A DNA stretch of 64,000 nucleotides, taken from assembly GCF_023065955.2 (NCBI RefSeq), contig NW_026622875.1:8410501-8474500 (forward strand). The letters are read 5' to 3'. The translations under genes and the position numbers were made by a program. Numbering within the stretch: the stretch's first letter is position 1; every line of letters starts with the position of its first letter. The DNA is from Ursus arctos (lineage: Eukaryota > Chordata > Mammalia > Carnivora > Ursidae). Positions 54,390 to 64,000 of this stretch are shown here, one piece after another. The notes beneath the pieces were generated by a model. That model was not told the origin of the DNA, made no database searches, and saw only the letters and a list, made by a program, of their open reading frames with translations.

Positions 54390-55530
54390 AAAAATGTGCA
54401 TCTTCCCAGAGCTCTCACCGCGGTGTGGAATGCGGGGCGGGCAGCGTGAAACGCGGTCCAGAGTGCACACAGGGCCCCCGGGCCAGTGGACTCCAGGCCC
54501 TGGCCGGGCGTCTGGCCCCTTCTGTCTGCCTCTGCTGCCAAGGAGATGACCCTTGTGGGCTGGCTGGGGAGAGGGCGGGCAGGCTGGGATCTGCGAGGAG
54601 AGAACTGAAAGACAGCACAATCTTTAGAAATCATTTACAGTTTCTGCTTCCTTTCAATGTCAGTGTCCTGAGGCCCAGCGCCAGTTGCCTGTCCCCAGTG
54701 GACACCGTCCCAGCGTTGCCTGCCGTTATCAGGATGGCCAGGAAACTGCAATAGCTCTGGCAGACGAGGAATTAGGACAGAGGGAGTGGGGCAATCTCAT
54801 GAGATACTCTCTCCGGGCTGTGGAAAAACCTGATGAAATAGTCTTGCTTCTGAGAAAAGCTCATCTCCCTAGAGACGGGAGCTGTCACTGCTGCCCTGGG
54901 AGAGCTGCTTTCTTGCTGAAGGGGTCTAGAGCCTGCAGGCTCTGGCTCTTCAGATCCCCTTGCGGACCACCCTCTTCTGTCCTCACATGATTTACTCAAG
55001 GGTCAGGTCCCCCACGTTTGCTAACAGAGTCTCCTGGGTGTCCCCCTTGGCATTCTGGGCTTGTGGCGCATAGCTTCTAGAACCCAGTGATTGGTAGGGA
55101 TTTCTCCTGGATGGAGCTGCAGCCTCACAGCCGCCCTGAGCAATAACCCAGGTTAGGTGTGTTCTCCAGGCTTGTCGGCTGGCCGGACCCTGTGGGCTAC
55201 CCCTTCTGTGGAGATGTCTACTCCTTGATTGGCGTCTAACTTTTCTAGACATTTCTTCGAAGCAGACAGTGAATGCCTTGTAAAGTTTATATTTCTCCTG
55301 ATAGACAGGAAAGGGTCAGGAACATTGTGGTCTCCATGTTTTCAAGCGATGGAAGCAGAAAGCTGTCTCTTTTTCCATGTTGTCGAGGTTCCTGGGGCTG
55401 ACTTTTGAGGTTCTCTCTGGCTCTGGCTCAGGCCCGGGTAGGAGTGCAGCCCTGCGGGGCTAGCAGCGGACTCTCTGGGTGTGGAAAAGCAGCGGCTCAA
55501 CCCACTTTCCAGTCAGGAACCAAGTGGGGC
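54390..55530. other. unassigned sequence
   Basis: No gene or certain repeat. Frames at 54363-54754 on both strands and at 54992 lack a known domain. Confidence 0.35.
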
Positions 55531-55539
55531 AATAAGCTA

Positions 55540-55780
55540 GCTCCACTGAGAAGGCCTTTCTGCTACTGAGTCATTCTCGCTCTCATTGCTGGGCCTTTGT
55601 CAGAGTCCTTTGTCACTTTTGAAAATGTTATTTCTTTGGAAATAAAAGAACAGTATGGCCGTGGTTAGTGTTACTGCTAAGTTCTATTATTTGAGGCGCA
55701 TTTACTTTAATAGAAAAATATGAATCTGATCAGTGTGTTACAAAGCCCATCACTGCCACAACCATCATCTTTGTCCCCAA
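55540..55780. promoter_or_regulatory. candidate conserved element with paired SOX-like sites
   Basis: Non-repetitive, AT-rich block. CCTTTGTC occurs at 55594-55601 and 55607-55614, 13 bp apart, in direct orientation, matching SOX/TCF-type cores (CTTTGT). Additional 'gaaaatgttatttctttgga' text has no repeat match. Conservation not tested. Confidence 0.3.
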
Positions 55781-55784
55781 ACAC

Positions 55785-56340
55785 CACGGTACCTGCACTT
55801 CAAAAGTATGTTCTTCAAAAGCCATTGTGCTGGGGAAACAGGATGAACAGTGCTTAGATGACGCTGATTTCCTTTAAAAAGGAATGAGAAACAGCCGTGC
55901 ACTTCCAACAGGGCTCTCCCTCCGCAAAGCCCTTCCACGCTGGCCTGGCTCGTTGTTGATTCTGGTCACGGATGGTCCATATTTCCTCTGTGTATTTAAA
56001 TCACACGGTTTCCTGTTCAGCCCTAAGTCGATATTCTTCACGTTTGTTTAGGTTGCATGTGCCTTTGCCTCCCTACAAGTGTCTCTGCTTCTTGGGGCTT
56101 GCACACTTGCTATGAACCTCCTCGCAGGACACGAACAAGTGTGGGATAGGGGCCTGGCAATGGGGTCTTGGATCCCTAGAATCAACACGGAGCAGCTTTG
56201 TGGATCACTGATTTTACTCACAGGCTTTTGGGAAATGTTGTTTTTATACCAAATGGTGAAGTAACACTGGAGGGGAGCACTCAATTTGCCTGAATTTTAA
56301 AGAAAATGCAGACATTTCAAAGACATCAGACTCCTGAAGT
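55785..56340. other. unassigned sequence
   Basis: No gene or repeat recognised. Confidence 0.35.
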
Positions 56341-56346
56341 GGGTAG

Positions 56347-56796
56347 TGTGATGAGTTGAATTGCCCTCCCTGCCCCCAAATATCGTGAAGTCCTTAAACC
56401 CTAGTCCCTCCGAATGTGAACTAATTTTGGAAAGAGGGTCATTGCAGAGGTAATTAGTTTAGAGGAGGTAGGACTGGAGTGGGGTGGGTCCTTCGAAAAA
56501 GGGACGATTTGGACACAGACATGCACCCAGGGAGAATGCCACGTGAAGATGGAGGCAGAGGTGGGGGTGACGTGCCCACAAGCCAAGGAACGCCAAAGAC
56601 TGCCAGCAAACCCCCGTAAGCCGGGGAAGAGGCCTGGAATGGTCTTCCTCACAGCCTCAGCAGGAGCCAACGCTGCCCCTGCCGACACGTCGGTCTCAGC
56701 CTTCCGGCCTCCAGAACTGTGAGACGGTCAATTTCTGTCCTCCAAGCCGCCCAGCTCGTGGTACTTTGTCGTGGGAATCCTGAACCAATGAATCCA
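56347..56796 (+). mobile_element. MaLR LTR (MLT1/MST group), forward
   Basis: 'tgatgagttgaattgccctc', 'gggtcattgcagaggtaatt', 'gatttggacacagacatgca', 'aagccaaggaacgccaaaga' and 'ggcctccagaactgtgagac' are in order. It is the same group as the reverse copies at 31341 and 32285. Solo LTR, about 450 bp. Confidence 0.88.
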
Positions 56797-56869
56797 AGCT
56801 ATCAGTCTTTTCTCTTGCAGAAGTAGCTTCACCGGCGGAGTTTGAGAAGCACTGAACTGCGTGTGGAAA

Positions 56870-57020
56870 GAGCTCAACTTTAGGGGCTGCCCGACCCAGC
56901 TTTGGATTCTGGTCATGTGGCCTTGGGCATGGAGCCAGATATCCCGCTGTAAGGATCAAACGAGAGACTTCGTGTAGTAATAGCACAGATGGGACCTGAG
57001 GATCCGTTGGATTCTTAGTA
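56870..57020 (+). repeat. MIR SINE, weak copy
   Basis: 'gctttggattctggtcatgt', 'ggccttgggcatggagccag' and 'aaggatcaaacgagagactt' loosely follow MIR. Confidence 0.5.
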
Positions 57021-57024
57021 GATG

Positions 57025-57536
57025 TTATTCTTCTTTGCTCTTTTCACTTTGACCTTCTTGCCCCCACAGGTCATTTTGTCTGAGAAAGGAGGGTCCTGCT
57101 CAGGGCTTGGAGGGGGAAGATGACATGTCTTCTGTCACTCCATGAGCTGGCACAAGGCTGGATATCACATTCCAGGCCATCTGACTCCATATGTGCACTG
57201 TGGGTCCCCTCGACGTCATCTTTTGGGGCTCCCCCAATAATAAAATTTCTCCGTGCGTTCTCTCTCACAAAGAGTTGTAAAGGTTTTGAAATGCGTGGGC
57301 CTCTAGGCCCAGGATGCCCTTTATACCACCTAGTGAGAAGTACCTAATATGGGAAGTTCTCACACTACCCAGAAAACCTTCTTAACAGAAGAAATGCCCA
57401 CTTCACTTTATTCTTTCTACATATTATTAACGTGTGATTGTTAGCATGAGGTAATTACTACCTCATAAAAAGATTACGTTTTGTTCAAGAGTGTTTTGCA
57501 ACATTCATTACAGGATTAAAGGGCTTACGCATTTTA
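57025..57536. other. unassigned sequence
   Basis: No gene or repeat recognised; AT-rich at 57370-57536. Confidence 0.35.
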
Positions 57537-57552
57537 AAAAGAAACCAAATAG

Positions 57553-57766
57553 GGGGGCGCCCAGGTGGCTCAGTTGGTGAAGCATCTGACTCTTGGTTTC
57601 AGCTCAAGTTGTAATCTCAGGGTCGGGAGATCGAGCCCCATGTCAGGCTCAGCACTCAGCACTGAGTCTGCTTGAGATTCTTCTCTCCCTGTCCCTCTGC
57701 TCCTCCCCACCCCACTCCAACCCCACGTGTGCTCTCTCTCAAATAAATACATCTTTAAAAAAGAAG
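57553..57766 (+). mobile_element. Can-SINE, older sub-type
   Basis: Head 'ggggcgcccaggtggctcag', body 'ttcagctcaagttgtaatct' and 'cagggtcgggagatcgagcc', 'gtctgcttgagattcttctc', then AAATAAATACATC and A tail. Flanking 'aagaaaccaaatag' and 'aagaaaccaattag' are the diverged target duplication. The 'gtttcagctcaagttgtaatct' type is an older sub-family. Confidence 0.95.
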
Positions 57767-57784
57767 AAGAAACCAATTAGAGAC

Positions 57785-59335
57785 TGAGGGGTGATCCAGA
57801 TTTAACAACTATAGATGCCTGTCCTAGAGGAACGCAACTCAGTCCCTGGTAATAAGGCATCAACAAGCAAGGGATTACAGCAAATGAGTTGGTGGTGACC
57901 TGTTCCCGATGCAAAATGTCCTGAGTTACGTCGTCCTGATAGAACAAAGGTATCAGGGAGACATCAGTTAGCGATTCTAGGTCAGCTGCCTAAGTTATGT
58001 GTCAGTATGGCTAAAGACCAACGGCTCAAGTCAGACCTGTGTGGACCTTGCTCCCTCTGAGAAAGTTGGGCACCGTCTGGAAAAAGGCACAGGCCCCCTG
58101 CCCCGAACATGCCCCAGTGTCGCAAACAATCGCAGGGTGTTCAGGCTTCTCCTTCTACTCTCTCTTAGGTCCCCCAAGCTCAGGTAAGGGGACATCGCCT
58201 TCTCCCTTCTTGGCCCCTTAAAGGGAAAGCTAAGTGCTAGCTTTAAGGAGTGTTCATGGCTTCTCTTCTGCTTAATATCTAGAGCTGACTTGGAAGAAAA
58301 ATTATGTGGCCGGAGTGAAGAGTAGTTACTGGCAGAGAAGCATTGGTGGGAGAAACTAAAACTCAAGGCTTCCTGAATGAGCGGCACAGTCAGAGGCGGA
58401 AAGCCCTTGCTGGGTTTTAGGCTGCCACCACATGGTCATGGGGTTCGCATTAGTCACTGGGCTTCTCTCAGCCTCAGTGTCCTTGTGGGCCCCGTGGAAG
58501 GGATGGCGCCCGCCTCACCGCTGCCTTGTGAACAGCCAACAGGAGAATGCCCTCCCTCTCAATGCGCTGTGGAAGCTGTCACGTGGGTAGAAGGCGATCT
58601 TAATATGAAAAATGAATGTAGTGATGAAAATACCTAAGTAAGTATATTTTTAGAACTTTTTTCTGAATTTTGAAAATTTTAACACATTCTAATAAAAAAG
58701 AACAAAGAAGAGTCCCATTTTACTCTACGTGTATCTAGCAGAAAGCCTACTCCATAAACCGCAAACCAGGCCACAATGTGTTACTTCACCCGTATTAAAC
58801 AAGTTTTGTTTTGTTTGTTTTTTAACCAACTGCCAGCAGGTAAAACTAGAGGATTTCCCATGAAAAATCAATCAAACAAACAAAAAAACCACCCACGAAA
58901 CCCAAGCCTGGATTTCAGCTTTTCTTGGGGGAAACAGAAGCAGAGCTGCTGGCCCCGCTGGGCAGCCAGGTGGGGTATCTCCCAGCACACAGCCCCCTGA
59001 TCCCTGATCCCGGATCCCCATCCCGCTCCTGGCTTGTCTGTACCCTGGGCCAGCCACACCCAAGGCACCTCCACTTCCCCCGTGTCTTTCCCACTGGGAG
59101 GCCTGGAGTTTGGAATAGCAATGTCCTTGCAAACTCAAACCGGGAAGTCTCTCACTTGCAAATGCTTGGTGGAGGCTCAAACCGGGTCGCGGAGGCGTGG
59201 GTCTGGTCTCTGATCCTTAGCGGGTCTACATGGCCCAGGTGTGGTGAAGAGGAGGGTCCTTCTTGGAAAATGAGCCCAGGCTCCCTGTGAGGATTCAAGG
59301 AGATGGGGTCAGTGCCCCGTCGCAGGAGTCAGCAC
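57785..59335. other. unassigned sequence
   Basis: No gene or certain repeat. AT-rich at 58630-58830, unassigned elsewhere; overlapping frames around 58868-59290 contradict each other. Confidence 0.4.
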
Positions 59336-59339
59336 TGGC

Positions 59340-59900
59340 TAAATGGGCGCTGTGAGCGGCGAGCTGCGAGCGGGGCGCCCGGGCCGCTCAGGGCCACGCG
59401 ATTCGTGCAGTGCACGCCGAGCAGTGATGCTCACAGTCCAACAGGAGGGCCCGCGGGCGGCCCAGCTAAAGGACCAGGCTGAGGAAGAGGGTCTCTCCGA
59501 GACCACGGTTTCTGAGAGCAAGAGCGCGCAGGCTGCCCCGGCTCCCACGAGACCAGAAACCCGAGGTGGGCGCAGATCGCAGCGTAGCACAGCCAGCCTC
59601 TGTTTTCGGTGAATCCCTCCTACGTCACCGGGAGTGCTAGAAAGCCGGGGTGACTGTGATGTGCCAAGAGATGCCTCTTCGTTCTCACAAGGCCGCACGT
59701 AGCGGGTTTGTTGTGTACCCGCGTCCGCTCCCAAGCAACATTCACCAGGGGCAGCCCAGTGCGCCTGCGCCAAGCGCTCACCTCCAGCGCAAACACACAA
59801 CCAGCTTCCCGCAGAGAGCCAGGGCCGGGGCCTGAAAACCTGTCCCTACCACCTGAGCGTCCTCGGGGTGGGCGGGAGGCCGCCTGGGACACTGCTGTGA
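59340..59900. promoter_or_regulatory. CpG-rich patch, possible small island
   Basis: CpG dense at 59340-59480 and 59500-59600, more diffuse to 59900. Frames of 89 (plus) and 153 (minus) codons overlap. None shows a family motif, and no repeat was recognised inside. Confidence 0.35.
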
Positions 59901-59904
59901 CCCG

Positions 59905-60650
59905 GACTGCGGCTCTCTCGGAGGGTATCACCAACCCCTAGAAGCCCTGCCGGGAATGATCTCACTGCTCTCGTCTCCCTGCCAAGGGTTCCGCCTGAGC
60001 CTGTTTTATAGGAAGGTGCCTTTCTTCTGAGTAGAAGGAGACTATCCCTGGACCGAGCAAAAGATGAGTAAATGATTCCTGGATGCCCTAAAAGGATCTC
60101 GTACAGCAATTCTGTTGTCCCACAAAAAGGATCTGGTTTTTACACATCTGTCTTTTTTGCTCATTTGTCAAAGGTAGAAGGCTGCCAGAGCCCTTTAGTG
60201 ACACCAGGGGAAAGGCTTGCTTTGGGAAATTGGGGTAGCCAAGGATTTGGGATTTCCCCACACTGTTTCCTCCTCCATCTCATGACCCGACAAAAGCAGC
60301 TCTCTGAGTCACACCCTGAGCAGGCTTGTATTGAGGAAATAATCCATTTGCTATTATAAACTAGGGAGGCCCTTAGAAAGAAAGCCAGGGCTTTTTCTCA
60401 AGTGGGCTTGCCCTAAAGTGGGGCAAATGATACAGCAATGGGGATGTTGAAATGAAGAGGGGTGCAGTTTTGAGGGAAACTCGAGGTCATTTAGGTTCAA
60501 ACTGCAGCCCAGGCAGAGATTGTGAACCAGGGTGGGAGGGTCCTCAGGGAGTCTGGATTCGGGGAAGTCTGGGCTGGATCTCCAGATGTGTGTGTCTCTT
60601 CCACAGATTCCTTGGAATGCTGTATGAAAGTGGGAGTGACTAACTCGACG
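59905..60650. other. unassigned sequence
   Basis: No gene or repeat recognised. Confidence 0.35.
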
Positions 60651-60654
60651 TTGT

Positions 60655-60871
60655 CAGGGTTCCCCAACTTCGGCACAGCTAACATTTGGGCTGGATCATT
60701 CTTGGGGGAGGGGGGGGGCTGTGCTGCGTACCGTCGGGTGTGTGGCAGCATCCCTGGCCTCCATCCACTCGATGCCCGTAGTATCTCCCCCTCCTCCCAA
60801 GTGCGACAACCAGAAATATCACCACTGGCAATGTCCCCTGGGGGCAGAACCATCCTGGGTGAGAACCACTG
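60655..60871 (-). mobile_element. MER20 (hAT-Charlie), near full length
   Basis: Starts CAGGGTTCCCCAACTTCGG and ends GGGTGAGAACCACTG, the two terminal repeats. In between are 'ggcagcatccctggcctcca' and 'ctggcaatgtcccctggggg'. Length is about 217 bp, close to the usual 219. The 160-codon minus frame 60497-60979 runs across it. Confidence 0.9.
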
Positions 60872-60874
60872 AGG

Positions 60875-61035
60875 TAGGAGAGTCCCCGAGGAGGCAGAGA
60901 GGAAGTCTGAGGTGGGCCCTCCCTGGTGAGGCTCCCTCGAAGACCTGCCCCCTGCCCCTCTAATCGTCACTGTTTTCATGCATCAGCCTCACGCAGCTCC
61001 TAAGCCTTCTGGCCAAATATTTTGCCCTGACAGCT
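60875..61035. other. unassigned sequence
   Basis: Short gap without a recognisable feature. Confidence 0.3.
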
Positions 61036-61057
61036 AGTCAAATGCTGGAATTTTCTT

Positions 61058-61263
61058 TCTCTCTCTCTCTCTCTTTTAAAAGATTTTATATACTTATTTG
61101 AGAGAGAGAGAAAGCATGAATGAGGGAGAGAGGGAGAGGGAGAAGCAGACTCCCCGCTGAGCAGGCAGCTAGATGTGGGACTCAATTCCAGGACCCTGGG
61201 ATTGTGAGCTGAGCCAAGCCGAAGGCAGGCGCTTAACCACCGACTGAGCCACCCACGCGCTCC
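61058..61263 (-). mobile_element. Can-SINE, reverse, with exact 18-bp target-site duplication
   Basis: aaatgctggaattttctt occurs at 61040-61057 and 61264-61281. The TC-rich and T-rich end leads to 'gagaagcagactccccgctg', 'tgggactcaattccaggacc' and 'accgactgagccacccacgc'. Confidence 0.98.
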
Positions 61264-61284
61264 AAATGCTGGAATTTTCTTAAG

Positions 61285-62205
61285 TGAGGTGGGGAAACAG
61301 AGAAGTAGGTAAGGCTCTTCCCTTTTGAAATATGAATATTTTGCAGGGGGAGGTTGTAGCCTTGGAGACAGCACAACAGCTACCAGGAGGTGCCCGGGGT
61401 CATACCAGCAAGAGCACAAAGGAAAAAGATAACAACAAAACGAAACAAAAGACATATTTTTTCTTAGCATGTTGTGGGGGACCATCCCCGCTTCATAAGC
61501 GAACGCATACAAACTCAAGGAAGGTGCACGCCTACTTTGAGCCCCGGAGCTGCGGGTAGGAAAGGTTTGAACGTTTTGGGTGTGCAGGGAGGTAACCCCC
61601 GCGCATCATCACCCCGGCCTCTGGGGGGGGGGGCATCCATCAGTCACACAGTAGCCTACAGGCAGGCGGAGCTGCGAAGAGGCGCGTTTGCTCAGACAGG
61701 GCAAATGGCGTTAGAACAAACCACCAGTCTCGCTTTTCTTTGAAGCTCTGACACTGGGTCATGTCAGGGAGCTGAGTCTGGGGGATGCCCAAGTGGCCGG
61801 GAGGCTCTCTAGGTCCAGGGCCCCAGGAGCTGCAGGATTGTGTTTCCCCCCGTTGAGGCGCTGGAGATGGATTTTTGATGCAGTGACCGAGGCATTGCGC
61901 ATTCATGGCCACGTGGGGACTTTCATTTACGTGTCACACTCGGGCAGTGGAGACTGGAGCTGTTATGGAAAGCGTGGGCTTGATGCCTTTTCGTGTGCGA
62001 CTCCTTCCTCATCCCATCATTTACCTGCTGGGGCTGAGGCTGGAGGAGGGTGGAAGGCTGAGCCAAGGCCTGCGGTTCAGTGCAGAGCATCTCAGGCCGA
62101 GATAGGAGAAGGCCTGCCAGCTGCCGAGGGGAGAAGGTCTGCCTGCCACAGTCACGGCCACCTGGCTGCTCTCACATCGGGCTGCATCTGGCTTGGGGGA
62201 GCCAG
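61285..62205. other. unassigned sequence
   Basis: No repeat recognised, G-run at about 61624-61634. The 227-codon plus frame 61793-62476 passes through the G-tracts downstream and is not credible. Confidence 0.4.
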
Positions 62206-62209
62206 CGCG

Positions 62210-62267
62210 GGGGGGGGGGGGGGGGAATGGGGGAAGGGGGGGATGGGGGAAGGGCGGGGGGGGGGGG
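62210..62267 (+). repeat. poly-G tracts (G16 and G12) in G-rich purine sequence
   Basis: G16 at 62210-62225 and G12 at 62256-62267, joined by GGGGAATGGGGG-type text. Several G-runs of four or more in 60 bases are compatible with G-quadruplex formation. Confidence 0.93.
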
Positions 62268-62269
62268 TC

Positions 62270-63775
62270 CTGATGAGAAAATCAAAGATTCCAGGCAGCA
62301 AGCAGGTTCTTGAGATCCTACGCTCCTCTCTGACACCAGGAGAGAAACTCGCAGGCAGGGCATGCAGTGGGGCTCTGCAAGGCACTGCCAAACATCGTCA
62401 CAGAAGCAAGAATGACAAGAATTACAGCCCTGCGCTGACGCACAGATACTGGCGGAAGAGGTATTTCTCATGTTGATTTTGCACTTGTAAGGGCACATCT
62501 GCAAAATAGATGTCAAAGGAGACCAGGAACCCGGGCCAGGAGGCAGGGCAGTCCGCCCCTCAGAGCAGCCTGGAGTGGAGGGCTCGCTCTCCCAGCCTCC
62601 GCTTTTCCCACCCGCAAGACGCGCATCGCCACGCCTGTGGCCGCTGCCTGGAGGCCTGATGGAAAGAACCAGTTTAAATAGGGCTCCTAGCTTAGGGTCA
62701 AGGGCTGGACAGGTTTCGTGGGGGCCGCAGAGGCCTGAAATGAGCACGAAGGTTTTGTTCACACGTGATTATGTGCATTTTCCTGGGGAGAGGGTCATAG
62801 CTTTCACTGTGTTCTCACGGATAGAATTCCTCTTAAAAGATTAAGAACATTGGCTTGGATAATGCGTGAAAGTGATGTGTAACTGTTACCAGCAAAGATT
62901 TAAGCTGTGATCAGTAAGGGGTTTTGAGGAGAAAGGGACCCAGAGGAGCACCGTACCATGTGTTAGGGTTTGTGTGGGACCCACAGAGAAGTGGGGACGA
63001 TTCTTGCCCTCCAGGAACATAGGACAGACTTTTGGACAGGACAATAAAATAGATAAAAAAAATTAAGAAGAAATGGTAACTATCAGCGAGGTGACTGAGA
63101 GGTCAGAGGAACGTAAGTGGGATAAATTCAGAAATGGGAAAGGGACTGGAAGGAGGGCAGAGCGGGGCTCCGGCGAAGGCTGAGAAGGGCCTCCGTGGAG
63201 GAGGACTGGCCCCAGGGAGAGCCCACGCCCCAAGCTTGCGGGCGACGGTAGACGCACTCAGGGCACAGGGGCCCTTTGAGCAGAACTTGGGGTCTCGGAG
63301 CAGGAGGTTCCCAGGGCGACAGCCCATCGTGGATGCCCCTTCAGACACTTGGGGAGTTCTTGGTCCTTCAGCCTTTGCCCTGCTGCAAGGGGCTGGGGGT
63401 TCCCCTGGAGAAGGCCTGTGGGGAGCACAGAGCCCACCCAGGACAGATATCCTCTTCCTTGGGAAGGGGTCCCGGTGACTCACAGGTTCCAGGCAGGGTG
63501 TGCTTCACGTCTAGACGTCGTTGTTGCTGTGCTGCGTCCAGCTGCCGCCGCAGAGTCAGCGAAGTCCCGCTGGTCACGCCTCACGGAGCCAGCACGCAGC
63601 TACCCCAAGCGCGCTAAGCAGACAGAGCACCGGAAAATGGAGAAAAGAATTGGAAATAATTTGGTATTTCAGGAAAAAAATGACTAAAGTGTTCCCCGTG
63701 AGGAAAGTCACAACAGAAATTTCTTTGTGCTTGCTCTATGGTGTGGCAGCTTCTAAATTCTCCATGTGGCAGGGC
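62270..63775. other. unassigned sequence
   Basis: No gene or certain repeat. Overlapping frames at 63103-63687 on both strands show no known domain. Confidence 0.4.
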
Positions 63776-63790
63776 CATTGTAACCCCTCT

Positions 63791-63976
63791 TATTATTTTT
63801 TTTAAAGATTTATTTATTTTGAAAGAGTGCGCGGGGGGAGGGGCAGTGGATCAGAATCCTCAAGCAGATTCTCTACTGAGCATGGAGCCTGACACAGGGG
63901 CTCAATCTCCTAACCCATGAGATCACGACCTGAGCCAAAACTAAGAGTTGGACGCTTAACCCACTGAGCCACCCAC
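63791..63976 (-). mobile_element. Can-SINE, reverse
   Basis: T-rich end, 'cctcaagcagattctctact', 'ggagcctgacacaggggctc' and 'ttaacccactgagccaccca'. Flanked by near-identical tgtaacccctct (63779-63790) and tgtaaccctct (63977-63987). The copy is diverged (older). Confidence 0.9.
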
Positions 63977-64000
63977 TGTAACCCTCTGGTCCTGCTCTGA

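Noticed and set aside
53936..54391. 151-codon plus-strand frame with an acceptor-like site at 54302
   Set aside because: The frame starts at the edge of a Can-SINE and ends inside an inverted-repeat arm; the acceptor-like text has no supporting partner.
59741..59756. CTCF-like motif in the 59.3-59.9 kb CpG patch
   Set aside because: The core lacks one G of the AGGGGGC stretch, so it is not counted with the two good sites.
61793..62476. 227-codon plus-strand frame and 196-codon opposing frame
   Set aside because: Both read through poly-G tracts and contradict each other; neither has a recognisable domain.
1..64000. bacterial, phage, CRISPR or toxin-type systems
   Set aside because: Repeat content, codon-free background and splice-like signals are those of a mammalian nuclear genome; no such system is present.
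1..64000. tRNA, U6, 7SK, Y-RNA or microRNA genes
   Set aside because: tRNA-like text occurs only inside Can-SINE heads and MIRs; no intact tRNA cloverleaf or other small-RNA gene was recognised by eye. A tRNAscan or Infernal run would be the deciding test.

Overview
The window is nuclear DNA of a placental mammal, and its interspersed repeats point to a non-canid caniform carnivore. Eleven tRNA-Lys-derived Can-SINEs are present, several still flanked by clean target-site duplications. The copies at 50468-50685 and 22758-22978 carry the 'cacatcaggctcctctgct' type of body that I associate with bears and giant panda; pinnipeds share close relatives of it. I therefore infer an arctoid, most likely an ursid. 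The older layer is mostly MIR, L2, MER5A, MER20 and MaLR LTR copies, as expected for any placental mammal. There is no bacterial, plasmid or phage content and no CRISPR array. I found no multi-exon protein-coding gene that I can name. Almost every long open frame lies in GC-rich sequence or inside a repeat and is not credible. The window reads as intergenic or intronic regulatory DNA. Layout: 1-15.7 kb has MIR and L2 relics, one complete MLT1-type LTR (9732-10202), a CTCF-like site at 6720, a duplicated TC microsatellite at 7.0 kb and no Can-SINE. 15.7-18.9 kb has a Can-SINE, a 99-bp L1 insertion and a CpG island (about 16.69-17.31 kb) with the best promoter and first-exon candidate, on the minus strand. 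19-25.5 kb has MIR/L2, a TATA-like motif at 21265, a Can-SINE cluster and an old L1 split by a MaLR LTR and a SINE. 25.5-38.4 kb has a 61-bp tandem duplication, GC-rich DNA, two MaLR LTR fragments and unique AT-rich DNA. 38.4-42.3 kb has an old repeat split by about 1.45 kb of unidentified DNA, then a long L2. 42.5-43.1 kb is a second strong CpG island with an NRF1-type motif. 43.1-52.2 kb has several non-repetitive AT-rich blocks that look like conserved regulatory elements, a split MaLR LTR, L2 remnants and a second CTCF-like site in the same orientation as the first. 52.2-64 kb has a C27 tract beside a CpG-rich patch with paired E-boxes, a MER20 ending at an 85-bp inverted repeat, and further SINEs, LTR and G-tracts. 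No coordinated gene system is visible. The observations most worth following are the CpG-island promoter with its predicted exon at 17.0-17.2 kb, the inverted repeat at 53.57/54.30 kb, the 41-nt dispersed duplication at 10.94/12.46 kb, the tandem-oriented CTCF-like motifs and the enhancer-like block at 50.9-51.6 kb. All depend on alignment or functional data I do not have.
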